A stretch of 64,000 bases of DNA, taken from the NCBI RefSeq assembly GCF_035920445.1, contig NZ_CP109162.1, forward strand, positions 4,402,001 to 4,466,000, given 5' to 3'. The notes beneath the pieces are model-generated. The model searched no databases, was not told the origin of the DNA, and saw nothing but the letters and a program-made list of their open reading frames with translations. Below, piece by piece: positions 9,701-17,978 of the stretch (the first letter of the stretch is position 1; each line of letters starts with the position of its first letter). This DNA comes from Nocardia sp. NBC_01730. GTDB lineage: Bacteria > Actinomycetota > Actinomycetes > Mycobacteriales > Mycobacteriaceae. Made by a program: the position numbers and the translations under genes.

Positions 9701-9919
9701 AACCCGAGTACGCCCCCTTCGACAACCGTTTCGCTTACTGAACCGCAACGTTGTGTTCATCGGCGGTGGTCGGCGAAGTCTGAATCACCCCTTGATAGTT
9801 GTCCACCAATTAGCTGCTAGTTGGCCAGACCGTCGCCTCTCCGCGTTCGGGTGAGCGTGTTTGACCGGGAGTCTTCCGGGAATCCGGTCCGTACGGACAT
9901 CTAGGGAAGGGGTTATGAC

Positions 9920-10975
9920 ATGTTGTTGCGCCGACTCGCCCGGCCGCTGCTCGCCACCGCATTCGTCGTGGATGGGGTAGATACGCTGCGGCGTCCGGAG
10001 GAGCGGGTCAAGGTGGCGACCGAACTGGTGCAGCGGGGGCAGCGGCAGCTCCCCGATGAGGTTGCCGCAAAGCTGCCTGCCGATCCAGCGACCGTGGTGC
10101 GAATCAACGCGGCCGCCCAGGTCGGTGGCGGCGTGTTACTCGCGCTGGGGAGGACACCGCGCCTGGCCGCCCTGGTGCTCGCGGCAACCGTCGTGCCCGC
10201 GACCGTCACCGAGCAGGATTTCTGGAACGAGCAGGACCCGGCGCGCAAGTCGGCGAAGCGCACCGCGTTCCTGAAGGACCTCGGGCTGCTCGGCGGCCTG
10301 ATGATCGCCGCGGCCGACACCGAGGGCAAGCCCTCGCTGGGCTGGCGTGGACGCCGGGCCGCGCGCGACGCCGCCGCCGCGGTGTCGGCGTCGCTACCGT
10401 TCGGCGCGAGCTCGAACGGCGCGACCGGTGCCGCGCTGCGCAAGCACGCACACGACGCGGCGGGGCGTGCGCGCACGCTGGGCGCTGTCGCCGCGAGCAG
10501 GGGTGCCGAGCTGGCCGAGACTGCCCAGCGACACGGCCCGAACTGGGCCGAGGCCGCCAAAGAACACGGAGCAGACTGGACCGAGGCCGCCAAAGAACAC
10601 GGAGCAGACTGGACCGAGGCCGCCAAAGAACACGGAGCGGACTGGGCCGAGGCCGCCAAAGAGCATGGCGCCGACTGGGCGGAGTTCGCAAAAGAACACG
10701 GTGCCGACTGGGCCGAGATCGCCAAAGAGCGCAGCGCGGAGTGGGCCGAGATCGCCAAAGAGCGCAGCGCGGAGTGGGCCGACCTGGCAAAGCACCGCGG
10801 TGCGGAGTGGACGGAGATCGCCAAGGAGCGCAGCGCGGAGCTGGCCGAGCGCGCCAAGCAACGCGGACCCGAAATAGCCGATGCCGCACGGGAACGCGCG
10901 GCAAAGACCGCGCACACCGCACGCGACAAGGTCGAAGCGCGGACGCCGCTGACCGGGCGTCACCTCTTCCGCTAG
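9920..10975 (+). CDS. DoxX-family membrane protein with an 11-residue repeat tail
   Basis: 351 residues. The first 130 look like DoxX: RRLARPLLATAFVVDGVDTLR, then hydrophobic segments near 60-90 and 110-125. The rest is soluble. From about residue 195 to 330 it carries roughly ten tandem copies of an 11-residue unit close to WAEAAKEHGAD, drifting to WAEIAKERSAE. An 11-residue period suits a long amphipathic helix lying on a membrane or forming a coiled coil. AGGGAAGGGG upstream supports ATG 9920. The function of the tail is unknown. Confidence 0.85.
   Translation: MLLRRLARPLLATAFVVDGVDTLRRPEERVKVATELVQRGQRQLPDEVAAKLPADPATVVRINAAAQVGGGVLLALGRTPRLAALVLAATVVPATVTEQDFWNEQDPARKSAKRTAFLKDLGLLGGLMIAAADTEGKPSLGWRGRRAARDAAAAVSASLPFGASSNGATGAALRKHAHDAAGRARTLGAVAASRGAELAETAQRHGPNWAEAAKEHGADWTEAAKEHGADWTEAAKEHGADWAEAAKEHGADWAEFAKEHGADWAEIAKERSAEWAEIAKERSAEWADLAKHRGAEWTEIAKERSAELAERAKQRGPEIADAARERAAKTAHTARDKVEARTPLTGRHLFR
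10541..10880 (+). repeat. 33-bp in-frame tandem repeat
   Basis: About ten copies of a 33-base unit (GCCGCCAAAGAACACGGAGC is part of the best copies) inside the DoxX gene, each encoding 11 residues. The first three copies are nearly identical and the later ones diverge, which suggests recent expansion at the 5' side and possible length variation between strains. Confidence 0.9.
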
Positions 10976-11009
10976 CCGATCTCGTCCGCTGGGCCTGCGC
11001 CGCTGACCG

Positions 11010-11840
11010 TCAAGCCGTATTCGCGCTGAGCCCACCGGAGATCGTCACGGCCTCGCCGTTGAAGTGACGGCCGTGCTCGGAAACCAGCAGCAGCGCGGCG
11101 TCCGCCACCTCGGCGGGCTGGATCAGATCACCGTTCGGCGGCCCGGATTCGATGATCGCCATCCAGTCCTCCCGGGTGGGATTTTCCTTGTCCGGCACCA
11201 TGAGTCGCCAAACGGCCGGGTTCTGGATCATGTCGGTGTCCACACCGGAGGGCAGCAGGGCGTTGACCGTGATGCCGTAGTCCGCCACCTCTAGCGACAG
11301 CGATTTCACCAGACCGAGCACGCCCCATTTCGCCGCGGCGTAGTGCCCGGCGTTGCGCACGCCCATCTTGGCCACGATGGACGAGGTGGCGACAACGCGC
11401 CCCCACCGGCGCTCGATCATGTGCGGCACCATCGCACGGAAGCTGTGGAAGACGCCGGTCAAGTTGATATCGATCATGTCCCGCCACAGCTGCTCGTCCA
11501 TCTCGGCGATGGGCGAGTTGGACGCGATGCCCGCGTTGGCGATCAGGATGTCGATGCGGCCGAACTCCTCGATCGCGCGCTCGGCGACGGAGTACATCTG
11601 CTCCTGGCTGCGCACGTCCGCCTTCATCGGAACGCATCGGCGGCCGGTCGCTTCGACCAGCTCGACGGTCTCGACCAGGTCGTCCTCGGTGCTCAGCTCG
11701 TATGGCAATCCGGCCAGTGGTTCGGCGATATCACACACCACGATGTCGGCGCCCGCTCCCGCCAGAGCCAGCGCGTGCGCCCGGCCCTGTCCCCTGGCAC
11801 CACCGGTGATCACGGCTACCTTGTCGTCGAGATTCCCCAC
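11010..11840 (-). CDS. SDR oxidoreductase, mycofactocin-associated type
   Basis: 276 residues. Rossmann motif TGGARGQGRAHA at residues 12-23, NAG at NAGIASNSP near 105, and the catalytic YxxxK in GHYAAAKWG near 175. TEDDLVETVELVEATGRRC and ARGQGRAHA match the SDR subfamily tied to mycofactocin (TIGR03971 type), which uses tightly bound nicotinamide to oxidise alcohols. The GTG start (VGNLDDKVAVITGG) has GGAG at a good distance; the longer open frame lacks a ribosome site. The mycofactocin maturation genes are not in this window. The substrate is unknown. Confidence 0.85.
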   Translation of the reverse strand: MGNLDDKVAVITGGARGQGRAHALALAGAGADIVVCDIAEPLAGLPYELSTEDDLVETVELVEATGRRCVPMKADVRSQEQMYSVAERAIEEFGRIDILIANAGIASNSPIAEMDEQLWRDMIDINLTGVFHSFRAMVPHMIERRWGRVVATSSIVAKMGVRNAGHYAAAKWGVLGLVKSLSLEVADYGITVNALLPSGVDTDMIQNPAVWRLMVPDKENPTREDWMAIIESGPPNGDLIQPAEVADAALLLVSEHGRHFNGEAVTISGGLSANTA

Positions 11841-12276
11841 GTCGGGCTCCTCCGGTTGGGCATGTGCTTCGGCCGCACCCATCGTGTCACGCGCAGGTGC
11901 GGCCGATTCCAGGTTTCCGGACGAGTGTCGACGCGATTTCCCGCCCATGGGAACCGGTGCCGGGCGACCTGCACTCTGCGCCCTCCGGGCAGCGCCCGGT
12001 CCCCGACGACAGACCACACTGACGGCGCGGCTCGTCGAAATCCACAGGGACAGTGGCACAATGGGCACCGTCCGCACCGGCTCGGCGCCGGATCGGACAT
12101 GTCCGCGGCACGGACGAGCCGACCCGATCGTGGCAACGAACACCGCACGAACCGTTGCGACCCGTACAGCGACGAGGTGAGCGCGATGTACGCTGCGCGC
12201 CGGAGGAATCCCGCCCGTGTCTCCACATCCTTCCGGTGCGCGGTCCGGCGCACCCGCAATGGTTCCTGGGGGCCCG

Positions 12277-12504
12277 ATGACCGATTGTGAGTACCTAGCC
12301 GTGGATCTCGACCGACAGTTCCGCACCACACCGAGCGACCACGATGCCGCCGTGGCCGACCTGATCACCAGCTCGCCGCTGCGCAGGCTGATCCACACGG
12401 CCGTAGGTCTTTCCGACGACTCCGTCGACCTGCTGACAACGATGAGCGGCCGCCTGCGGGCCGCCGAGGGCATGATCTTGTGCGACCCGCTCGACGACTA
12501 CTGA
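12277..12504 (+). CDS. Small hypothetical protein
   Basis: 75 residues starting MTDCEYLAVDLDRQF and ending CDPLDDY. Codon third positions are strongly GC-biased like the neighbours, which favours a real gene. It is acidic, with no membrane segment, and has a central SSPLRRLIHTAVGLSDD. I do not recognise the family. An in-frame ATG further upstream (12259) is possible. Confidence 0.5.
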   Translation: MTDCEYLAVDLDRQFRTTPSDHDAAVADLITSSPLRRLIHTAVGLSDDSVDLLTTMSGRLRAAEGMILCDPLDDY

Positions 12505-12695
12505 CAGGTCCGCCGAACGCACGAGGCACACGACGAACAGCGCCTTCGCCACCCGGTCCGGCGTCAGACCCGGGTCAGCAGTGGCCTCGCCGAACCCCCG
12601 GCGACGCGCCCGGACAGACAACGCCCAGCAGGACATTGTTGCCGAACCGGCAACAATGTTTGCCAATTTGTCCGCACAGGCGGATTGTGTGATTC

Positions 12696-12770
12696 ATGAG
12701 CGAGCGAACAACAAGCGCAGCCGCCATGGCGGTCATGACGGAGGCGAGCGCTAGCGAGGTGGAGTCATGA
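12696..12770 (+). CDS. Mini-ORF 1 (24 codons) of the coupling cassette
   Basis: ATG at 12696 reads MSERTTSAAAMAVM and ends in SEVES, with a TGA that overlaps the ATG of mini-ORF 2 (ATGA). GGTGGAG lies just before the next start and would serve as its ribosome site. It is probably a leader that couples translation rather than a functional peptide. It is not needed to explain the downstream gene's coding sequence. Confidence 0.45.
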   Translation: MSERTTSAAAMAVMTEASASEVES

Positions 12771-12850
12771 GCGAGCGTAGCGAGCGAACAACAAGCGCAG
12801 CCGCCATGGCGGTCATGACGGAGGCGAGCGCTAGCGAGGTGGAGTCATGA
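12767..12850 (+). CDS. Mini-ORF 2 (27 codons) of the coupling cassette
   Basis: Starts at the ATG overlapping the mini-ORF 1 stop, reads MSERSERTTSAAAM and ends SEVES. Its TGA overlaps the methyltransferase ATG. It is the second copy of the duplicated cassette, with three added codons (SER). Confidence 0.45.
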   Translation: MSERSERTTSAAAMAVMTEASASEVES

Positions 12851-13515
12851 CCGCCACACATCAACACCACAATGGGACCACGCGGACGACGGTCGAGTAC
12901 TGGGAGGCCTTCTATCAGGAACGCGAGCAGGTCTGGTCGGGACGGCCGAACTTCCTCCTTGTTCGTGAAATCGACTCGGTCGCAGCGGGTTCCGCGCTGG
13001 ATCTGGGCTGCGCTGAGGGCGCCGACGCGATTTGGCTTGCCGAACGCGGCTGGCGGGTCACCGCGACCGATGTGTCGGACACCGCTCTCGCCCGCGCAAG
13101 GGCGCAGGCGGCGAAACAAGGACTGACCGTCGAAATCGACTGGCAGCAGCATGATCTCGACGAGACCTTCCCTTCGGGACGCTTCGACCTCGTTTCGGCG
13201 CACTACCTGCACTCACCGCCCGCCCAGGCCGATGAGCGGACGAAGATCCTGTGCAGAGCAGCGGAGGCGGTGGCGCCCGGTGGGCTGCTGCTGATCGTCG
13301 GCCACGCGGAATGGCCGACCTGGGTGGAGGAGCCACCGATGGACGTGCACTTCCCGACCACCGCCGAGGTACGCGACAGACTGGATCTCGACCCGGCCGA
13401 ATGGCAGGTGGAACTCGAGGAAGTCGTCGATTTCGAGCACCGCGGACCGGAGAGGCAGCCGGGTACCCGCAAAGACAACATCTTACGAATTCGCCGTGTC
13501 TCCCGCGGGCACTGA
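12847..13515 (+). CDS. Class I SAM-dependent methyltransferase
   Basis: 222 residues. The SAM-binding motif I SALDLGCAEGADAIWLAERG is near residue 45, motif II VTATDVSDTAL follows, and FDLVSAHYLHSPP and APGGLLLIVGH fit motifs IV and V. It resembles the TehB/UbiE-like small-molecule methyltransferases (WEAFYQEREQVWSGRPN at the N-terminus is typical). The substrate is unknown. The start overlaps a mini-ORF in a duplicated cassette, so its expression probably depends on reading through that cassette. Confidence 0.85.
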   Translation: MTATHQHHNGTTRTTVEYWEAFYQEREQVWSGRPNFLLVREIDSVAAGSALDLGCAEGADAIWLAERGWRVTATDVSDTALARARAQAAKQGLTVEIDWQQHDLDETFPSGRFDLVSAHYLHSPPAQADERTKILCRAAEAVAPGGLLLIVGHAEWPTWVEEPPMDVHFPTTAEVRDRLDLDPAEWQVELEEVVDFEHRGPERQPGTRKDNILRIRRVSRGH

Positions 13516-13588
13516 AGACCTTCCAGCAGGCGATGACCCGTATCGGCGGCGATTCCGGTGTCGCACGTCTACTGCGGTGAACGCTCGC

Positions 13589-14770
13589 TCATGATGACTC
13601 GCACAATGCGGCCAACAGTTCGATGCCGCGGTCGATCTCGGCTTCGGGCACGCTGGCAAAGCTCAATCGCATCGCGTTGTGCGACGCATCGGCCGCGGCG
13701 AAGAACACGCTCCCTGGCATGAACGCAACCCCGGCCTCCAGCGCAGGCAGCATCAGCGCATCAGCGTCGAAATCGGCCGGGCCTTCGACCCACACGAACA
13801 TGCCGCCATCGGGCTCGCTCCAGGAGAATCCGGTCGGAAAGTGCTTTCCCAACGCTTCCACCACCGTATCCAACTTGGCAGCATAGGTTTCCACGATACG
13901 AGCCAGGTGCGTGGATGCTACTGCGCTGCCGAGGAATTCGGCGGCGATGGCCTGGTTGAGTACCGAGGTCTGCATGTCGATTCCCTGTTTCAGCGCGAGC
14001 ACCGGCTCCAACAGATATTCGGGCAGCACCGTGATGCCGATTCGCAGTGCCGGTGCAACGGTTTTCGACAGCGACGTGATGTAGACGGTGTTGTCCGGCG
14101 CGAAGGACCAGAATGCCGGCAGTGGCTCGCCCCGATACCGCAGGTCGGTGTATACGTCATCCTCTACCACCAGCTCACCATGCCTTGTGACCACCTCGGC
14201 TACGCGTAGGCGCCGCGCCGCGGACATCGTCCGCCCGGTCGGGTTGTGGAAGGTCGGCAACAGGTAGACGAACGCCGTGTCGTGTTGTGCCAGCGCGGCA
14301 TCCAGCGCCTCCGGCACGATGCCGTGTTCGTCGGACTCGACATCGATCACCGTCGCGCCGTGACTGCGGAATACCTTCACTGCGGGGCCGTAGGTCGGGG
14401 TTTCCACCAGCACCACGTCACCTGGGTCGAGCAGCGCCATGCACACGTTGTGCAATGCGCCGGATCCTCCCGTCGCGATGTGCAGCCGGTGCGGCGAACA
14501 TCCGATTCCTCGGTGGGACAACAGGATCTGCGCCTGTTCCAGCAGCGGTGGAAACCCCCGGGTCAGTCCGTACTGCAATGCGGCGTTCCCATACTTCGCG
14601 ATCGCACCAGCGGCCAGTGATGCGACCAGATCGCCTGGTAGCAGCGCCGGGTCCGGAGCGCCGACTGCGAACGAGATCGCCGCAGGACGGCGCTGCAGTG
14701 TCGCGTAGATGTCATCGATCGGCCCGCTGCTCACCGCCGCTCCGCGACTGAATGCGATATCGACACTCAT
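13589..14770 (-). CDS. PLP-dependent aminotransferase (class I/II)
   Basis: 393 residues of fold type I, similar to the aminotransferase part of MocR proteins and to 2-aminoadipate/aromatic aminotransferases. Motifs include YGLTRGFPPLLEQ, HIATGGSGALHNV, LLPTFHNPTGRTM, and the PLP lysine in YITSLSKTVAPALRIG near residue 230. The N-terminal HTH of MocR is absent. The start at 14770 follows GAGGTGGAGTC and overlaps the stop of a 23-codon mini-ORF that itself overlaps the cupin stop, so the three form one coupled unit. Confidence 0.9.
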   Translation of the reverse strand: MSVDIAFSRGAAVSSGPIDDIYATLQRRPAAISFAVGAPDPALLPGDLVASLAAGAIAKYGNAALQYGLTRGFPPLLEQAQILLSHRGIGCSPHRLHIATGGSGALHNVCMALLDPGDVVLVETPTYGPAVKVFRSHGATVIDVESDEHGIVPEALDAALAQHDTAFVYLLPTFHNPTGRTMSAARRLRVAEVVTRHGELVVEDDVYTDLRYRGEPLPAFWSFAPDNTVYITSLSKTVAPALRIGITVLPEYLLEPVLALKQGIDMQTSVLNQAIAAEFLGSAVASTHLARIVETYAAKLDTVVEALGKHFPTGFSWSEPDGGMFVWVEGPADFDADALMLPALEAGVAFMPGSVFFAAADASHNAMRLSFASVPEAEIDRGIELLAALCESS

Positions 14771-14838
14771 GACTCCACCTCGCCGACGCCCGGCTCCGTC
14801 CTGCCCGAGGAGCACTGACCCGTTGATTCCACACTCAT
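14767..14838 (-). CDS. Mini-ORF (23 codons) linking cupin and aminotransferase
   Basis: Its ATG at 14838 overlaps the cupin stop (ATGA), and its TGA overlaps the aminotransferase ATG (ATGA). It reads MSVESTGQCSSGRTE, then PGVGEVES. The last 33 bases match the 3' module of the cassette at 12.7 kb at all but about six positions. Its first codons (MSVE) also resemble the aminotransferase start (MSVD), as if duplicated. Likely a coupling leader. Confidence 0.5.
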   Translation of the reverse strand: MSVESTGQCSSGRTEPGVGEVES

Positions 14839-15287
14839 TTCACGGCGAGCTCACGCCGCAAACGCACGGCGATATCCGCAGCCGCAGCATCATATTCGGG
14901 CACCAACACCAGATCGTCGCTGAACAGCGGATCGGTGCGGATGTCCACTGCCACCAAATCCTCGGTGTCACTGAGATTCACGGCTACATGCACTACGCCC
15001 TCGGGGACGTAGAGGAACTCGCCAGGCCCATGCACGTGCGGCGTCAATTCCGGCCCGATCAGCGTCGCGGCCCGTCCGCGCAGGCACACCACTATGGTCT
15101 CGCTGTGCGCGTGGAAGTGAGCTTTCGCTACTTTACCCGGCGCCATATTCACCATTGCCGCCGAAATACCCTCGGCCCCACAGGTTTCCTTCGTTACGCA
15201 CGGCACCAGGTGCTGTCCGTGCGGGCCGATGGTCTCTGCGCGCTCGGCCGCGGCAATTACTCGCACCGTCTTCACAACGTCGTTCAC
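14835..15287 (-). CDS. Cupin-domain protein
   Basis: 150 residues with a single cupin barrel: KAHFHAHSETIVVCLRG (motif 1, His and Glu ligands) and GPGEFLYVPEGVVHVAVN (motif 2, final His). This is a small metal-binding beta barrel, probably an enzyme or binding protein for a small molecule. It starts at GTG 15287. It heads the operon with the mini-ORF and aminotransferase, so it may act on a related amino- or keto-acid. Substrate not inferable. Confidence 0.8.
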   Translation of the reverse strand: MNDVVKTVRVIAAAERAETIGPHGQHLVPCVTKETCGAEGISAAMVNMAPGKVAKAHFHAHSETIVVCLRGRAATLIGPELTPHVHGPGEFLYVPEGVVHVAVNLSDTEDLVAVDIRTDPLFSDDLVLVPEYDAAAADIAVRLRRELAVK

Positions 15288-15631
15288 GGGCTCAACCTAC
15301 TGGCCGGTCGAGTATCGGTTGAAGATCAGTCATTCCCACTGATGGCAGAACCTCCCGGACCCGCCGTCAGCGAGCCATCGCGGCGGGGCTGGGCGGCGTT
15401 GTTCGGCTTCCCATCCGCTTCGCCGTGAAGACCGGTCCCAGTCGTCACGTCGATCCATCAGCAATTGGGCTGTTCCACTGACGAGTGCCAGGAGCCCATG
15501 TAAGACGCGTTCTTACCGCACGCTGTAATCGGGCTCACAGCGCACTCCCAGGTTTGCCCGAGGTTGCGTGCAGCCTGCCTTCCTAGCCTTCGAATAGTCG
15601 AAGAGTTCGACGAGAAAAGGGAAGGCAGGTC
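15288..15631. other. Divergent intergenic region
   Basis: 344 bp between the cupin and glycosyltransferase starts. It holds the response-regulator-type element at 15533-15571 and GGAAGGCAGG before the glycosyltransferase ATG. No further gene is seen. Confidence 0.6.
15533..15571 (+). promoter_or_regulatory. Operator-like element, copy 1 (11-bp direct repeat)
   Basis: GCTCACAG-N6-CCCAGGTT-N5-GAGGTTGCG. The two AGGTT half-sites (15550 and 15561) are 11 bp apart, the classic spacing for OmpR-family response regulators. The same pattern with identical spacing lies before the response-regulator gene at 17916-17954. Confidence 0.7.
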
Positions 15632-17848
15632 ATGGCGTCGATAACGAGCTTCCCGGAGGGCGTGGAGGCCGCCGCGAGACCCGTCGGCGCCCACTGCGCC
15701 CCCGTGACCGGACGATCGTGGGCGGATCGAGTGTTCTTCGGTCCGGTCACGCAACCACGCTGGGCGCGGCCCGCGCTGTCCGCGCTGCTCGCCGCCACGG
15801 CGGTGTTGTATCTGTGGAATCTGACCGTGTCCGGTTGGGGCAACGAGTATTACGCCGCGGCGGCGCAGGCGGGCACCCAGAGCTGGAAGGCGCTGCTGTT
15901 CGGCTCGCACGACGCGGGGAACTCGATCACGGTGGACAAACCGCCCGCGTCGCTGTGGATGATGGGCTTGTCGGGGCGGCTGCTCGGGTTCGGCTCGTGG
16001 TCGCTGCTGCTGCCGCAGGCGCTGATGGGCGTGGAGTCGGTCGCGCTGCTGACGGCGGCGGTGCGCCGATGGAGTGGCCCAGGCGCGGGATTACTGGCCG
16101 GCGCGGCGTTGGCCGCGACCCCGGTGGCGGTGTTGATGTTCCGCTTCGACAACCCGGACGCGCTGCTGACGCTGGTATTGGTCGCGGCGGCCTACTGCAC
16201 GGTGCGGGCCATCGACGCGCGCGACGCGCGCTGGCGTTCCGCGAGCACGGGCTGGCTGGCGCTGGCCGGTGTCGCTGTCGGGTTCGGGTTCCTGACCAAG
16301 ATGATGCAGGCGTTCCTCGTCCTGCCCGCGCTGGGGCTGGTGTTCCTGGTCGCCGCGACAGGTGGATTCTGGTCTCGGGTCGGCAAATTGGTGACCGCGT
16401 GCGCTGCCATGGTTGTCACAGGCGGCTGGTATGTGCTGTTGGTCGAGCTGTGGCCCGCGGATTCCCGTCCCTACATCGGCGGGTCTACCGACAACAGCCT
16501 GTGGGAACTGGCACTCGGCTACAACGGGATGGGCCGACTGCTAGGAGGCAGCGGCAATCCGAGCGGAAACTCCGGCGGCCCCGGCGGCGAGGGCGGCGGG
16601 GGCATGGGTGGCGCATTCGGCGGCGACACCGGACTCACCCGACTGTTCAGCGGCACCATGGCCACCGAGGCGTCCTGGCTGCTTCCGGCCGCGCTGATCG
16701 GGCTGCTCGCCGGACTGTGGCTCAGCCGCCGTGCCCCGCGCACCGATCCGCTGCGAGCAGGCATGATCCTGTGGGGCGGCTGGCTGCTTGGCACCGGCCT
16801 GGTGTTCAGCTACATGAGCGGAATCATCCACCCGTACTACACCGTGGCGCTGGCCCCCGGCATCGCCGGTGTCGCAGGCATCTCCGTCGCACAGCTGTGG
16901 CGGCGGCGCGGGCACGTGGCGGCCAGGATCACCCTCGCCGTGTTGTCCGCGGTGACCGGGGTCTGGGCGTTCGTGCTGCTGGACCGCACACCGGACTGGC
17001 TACCCTGGCTGCGCTGGACGGTCCTCGTCGCCGCGCTGGCCGTGGCGGTGGCCCTGGTGCTCGGCGCGCATCGCTCCCGCAAAGTCGCGGTCGCTCTTGC
17101 CGCAGCGGGGCTGATCGCCGGGTTCGCCGGGTCGACGGCATACGCGATCGAGACGGCCGCGCACTCGCACAGCGGCGGCGTGCCCTCCTCTGGACCGGCG
17201 CAGGCGAACGCGATGGGCGGACCACGTCCGGATGGGCGGGACGACGCGGGGTCGGACGGCGCAACGGCCACCGGCGACGGCGCGAACGGGACAGGGACGT
17301 CAGGTGGGGCGACTGCCGACAACGGAAGGACCACCGGCAGCGGCTCACCGACCGGAGACGGCGTTTCCCCCAGCGGCGAGGCTCCCACCAGCGAGGAGGC
17401 TATCCCCGCCGACGGAGCTCCCACCAATGGCGAAGGTCCCGCCAACGGGGCACCGGCTGGCGACGGCGGGTTCGGCGGCCCCGGCGGCGGCAGCGCGAAC
17501 AACGCGGAACTGAACGCTCTCCTGGCGAACACCGACAACCGATGGTCGGCGGCGAGCATCGGCTCCTTTACCGCGTCGAGCCTCGAGCTGCGCACAGGCA
17601 CGTCGGTGATCGCGATCGGCGGGTTCAGCGGTGGCGACAACTCGCCGACACTGGCACAGTTCCAGCAATACGTCGCCGACGGCGAGGTGCACTACTTCAT
17701 CGCACCGGGACAGCGCGGCTCGCGGCCAGGCACCGATGGCACGAAGTCGGCGGCCGACCAGATTACCGAGTGGGTCGAGGCCCACTACACGGCCACGACA
17801 GTGGGCGGGGTCACGGTATACGACCTGACCGTGCCGACCGGCGGCTGA
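15632..17848 (+). CDS. ArnT-like glycosyltransferase (GT39/PMT superfamily)
   Basis: 738 residues. An N-terminal polytopic membrane part (about residues 45-500) carries NEYYAAAAQAGTQSW in the first periplasmic loop and VDKPPASLWMMGLSGRLLG, both typical of ArnT/YkcB-like lipid-dependent glycosyltransferases. A Gly/Ser/Thr-rich linker (about 510-615) leads to a C-terminal domain (DNRWSAASIGSFTASSLEL, then IAIGGFSGGDNSPTLAQFQQ) also found in this family. It transfers sugar from a polyprenyl phosphate outside the membrane. The start has GGAAGGCAGG. The gene precedes a two-component locus that shares its operator, so it is probably the system's target. Confidence 0.85.
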   Translation: MASITSFPEGVEAAARPVGAHCAPVTGRSWADRVFFGPVTQPRWARPALSALLAATAVLYLWNLTVSGWGNEYYAAAAQAGTQSWKALLFGSHDAGNSITVDKPPASLWMMGLSGRLLGFGSWSLLLPQALMGVESVALLTAAVRRWSGPGAGLLAGAALAATPVAVLMFRFDNPDALLTLVLVAAAYCTVRAIDARDARWRSASTGWLALAGVAVGFGFLTKMMQAFLVLPALGLVFLVAATGGFWSRVGKLVTACAAMVVTGGWYVLLVELWPADSRPYIGGSTDNSLWELALGYNGMGRLLGGSGNPSGNSGGPGGEGGGGMGGAFGGDTGLTRLFSGTMATEASWLLPAALIGLLAGLWLSRRAPRTDPLRAGMILWGGWLLGTGLVFSYMSGIIHPYYTVALAPGIAGVAGISVAQLWRRRGHVAARITLAVLSAVTGVWAFVLLDRTPDWLPWLRWTVLVAALAVAVALVLGAHRSRKVAVALAAAGLIAGFAGSTAYAIETAAHSHSGGVPSSGPAQANAMGGPRPDGRDDAGSDGATATGDGANGTGTSGGATADNGRTTGSGSPTGDGVSPSGEAPTSEEAIPADGAPTNGEGPANGAPAGDGGFGGPGGGSANNAELNALLANTDNRWSAASIGSFTASSLELRTGTSVIAIGGFSGGDNSPTLAQFQQYVADGEVHYFIAPGQRGSRPGTDGTKSAADQITEWVEAHYTATTVGGVTVYDLTVPTGG

Positions 17849-17863
17849 GCTGGTCGAGCCAGG

Positions 17864-17895
17864 ATGGCCGCGTCGCGATCGAGCGACGCGGCCAT
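17864..17895 (+). terminator. Hairpin after the glycosyltransferase
   Basis: ATGGCCGCGTCGC, a 6-base loop, then its exact complement (13-bp stem), 16 bp after the stop. There is no strong T-run. It probably separates the gene from the two-component locus. Confidence 0.6.
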
Positions 17896-17915
17896 TCCCG
17901 GTTCGGGACGCCGGT

Positions 17916-17954
17916 GCTCACAGAAAACACCCAGGTTCCTCAGAGGTTGCGCGC
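17916..17954 (+). promoter_or_regulatory. Operator-like element, copy 2 (11-bp direct repeat)
   Basis: GCTCACAG-N6-CCCAGGTT-N5-GAGGTTGCG, the same as copy 1 before the glycosyltransferase. It ends about 25 bp before the response-regulator ATG, as expected for autoregulation. Confidence 0.7.
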
Positions 17955-17978
17955 TGCCTTCGGCGCGATCATGGGCTC

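Larger units (their letters stand above)
12694..12850 (+). repeat. Tandem duplicated mini-ORF cassette
   Basis: Two copies of a 70-bp segment (12701-12770 and 12781-12850), identical except that copy 2 carries nine extra bases near its start. Each contains the palindrome CCGCCATGGCGG and ends GAGGTGGAGTCATGA. Copy 2 ends exactly at the start codon of the methyltransferase gene. Confidence 0.9.

Noticed and set aside
10541..10880. CRISPR-like array
   Set aside because: The 33-bp repeats are contiguous, in frame and without spacers; they encode a protein repeat.
12277..12504. Antitoxin/toxin pair upstream of the methyltransferase
   Set aside because: The small protein has no toxin or antitoxin motif and no partner; the following short ORFs are repeat copies.
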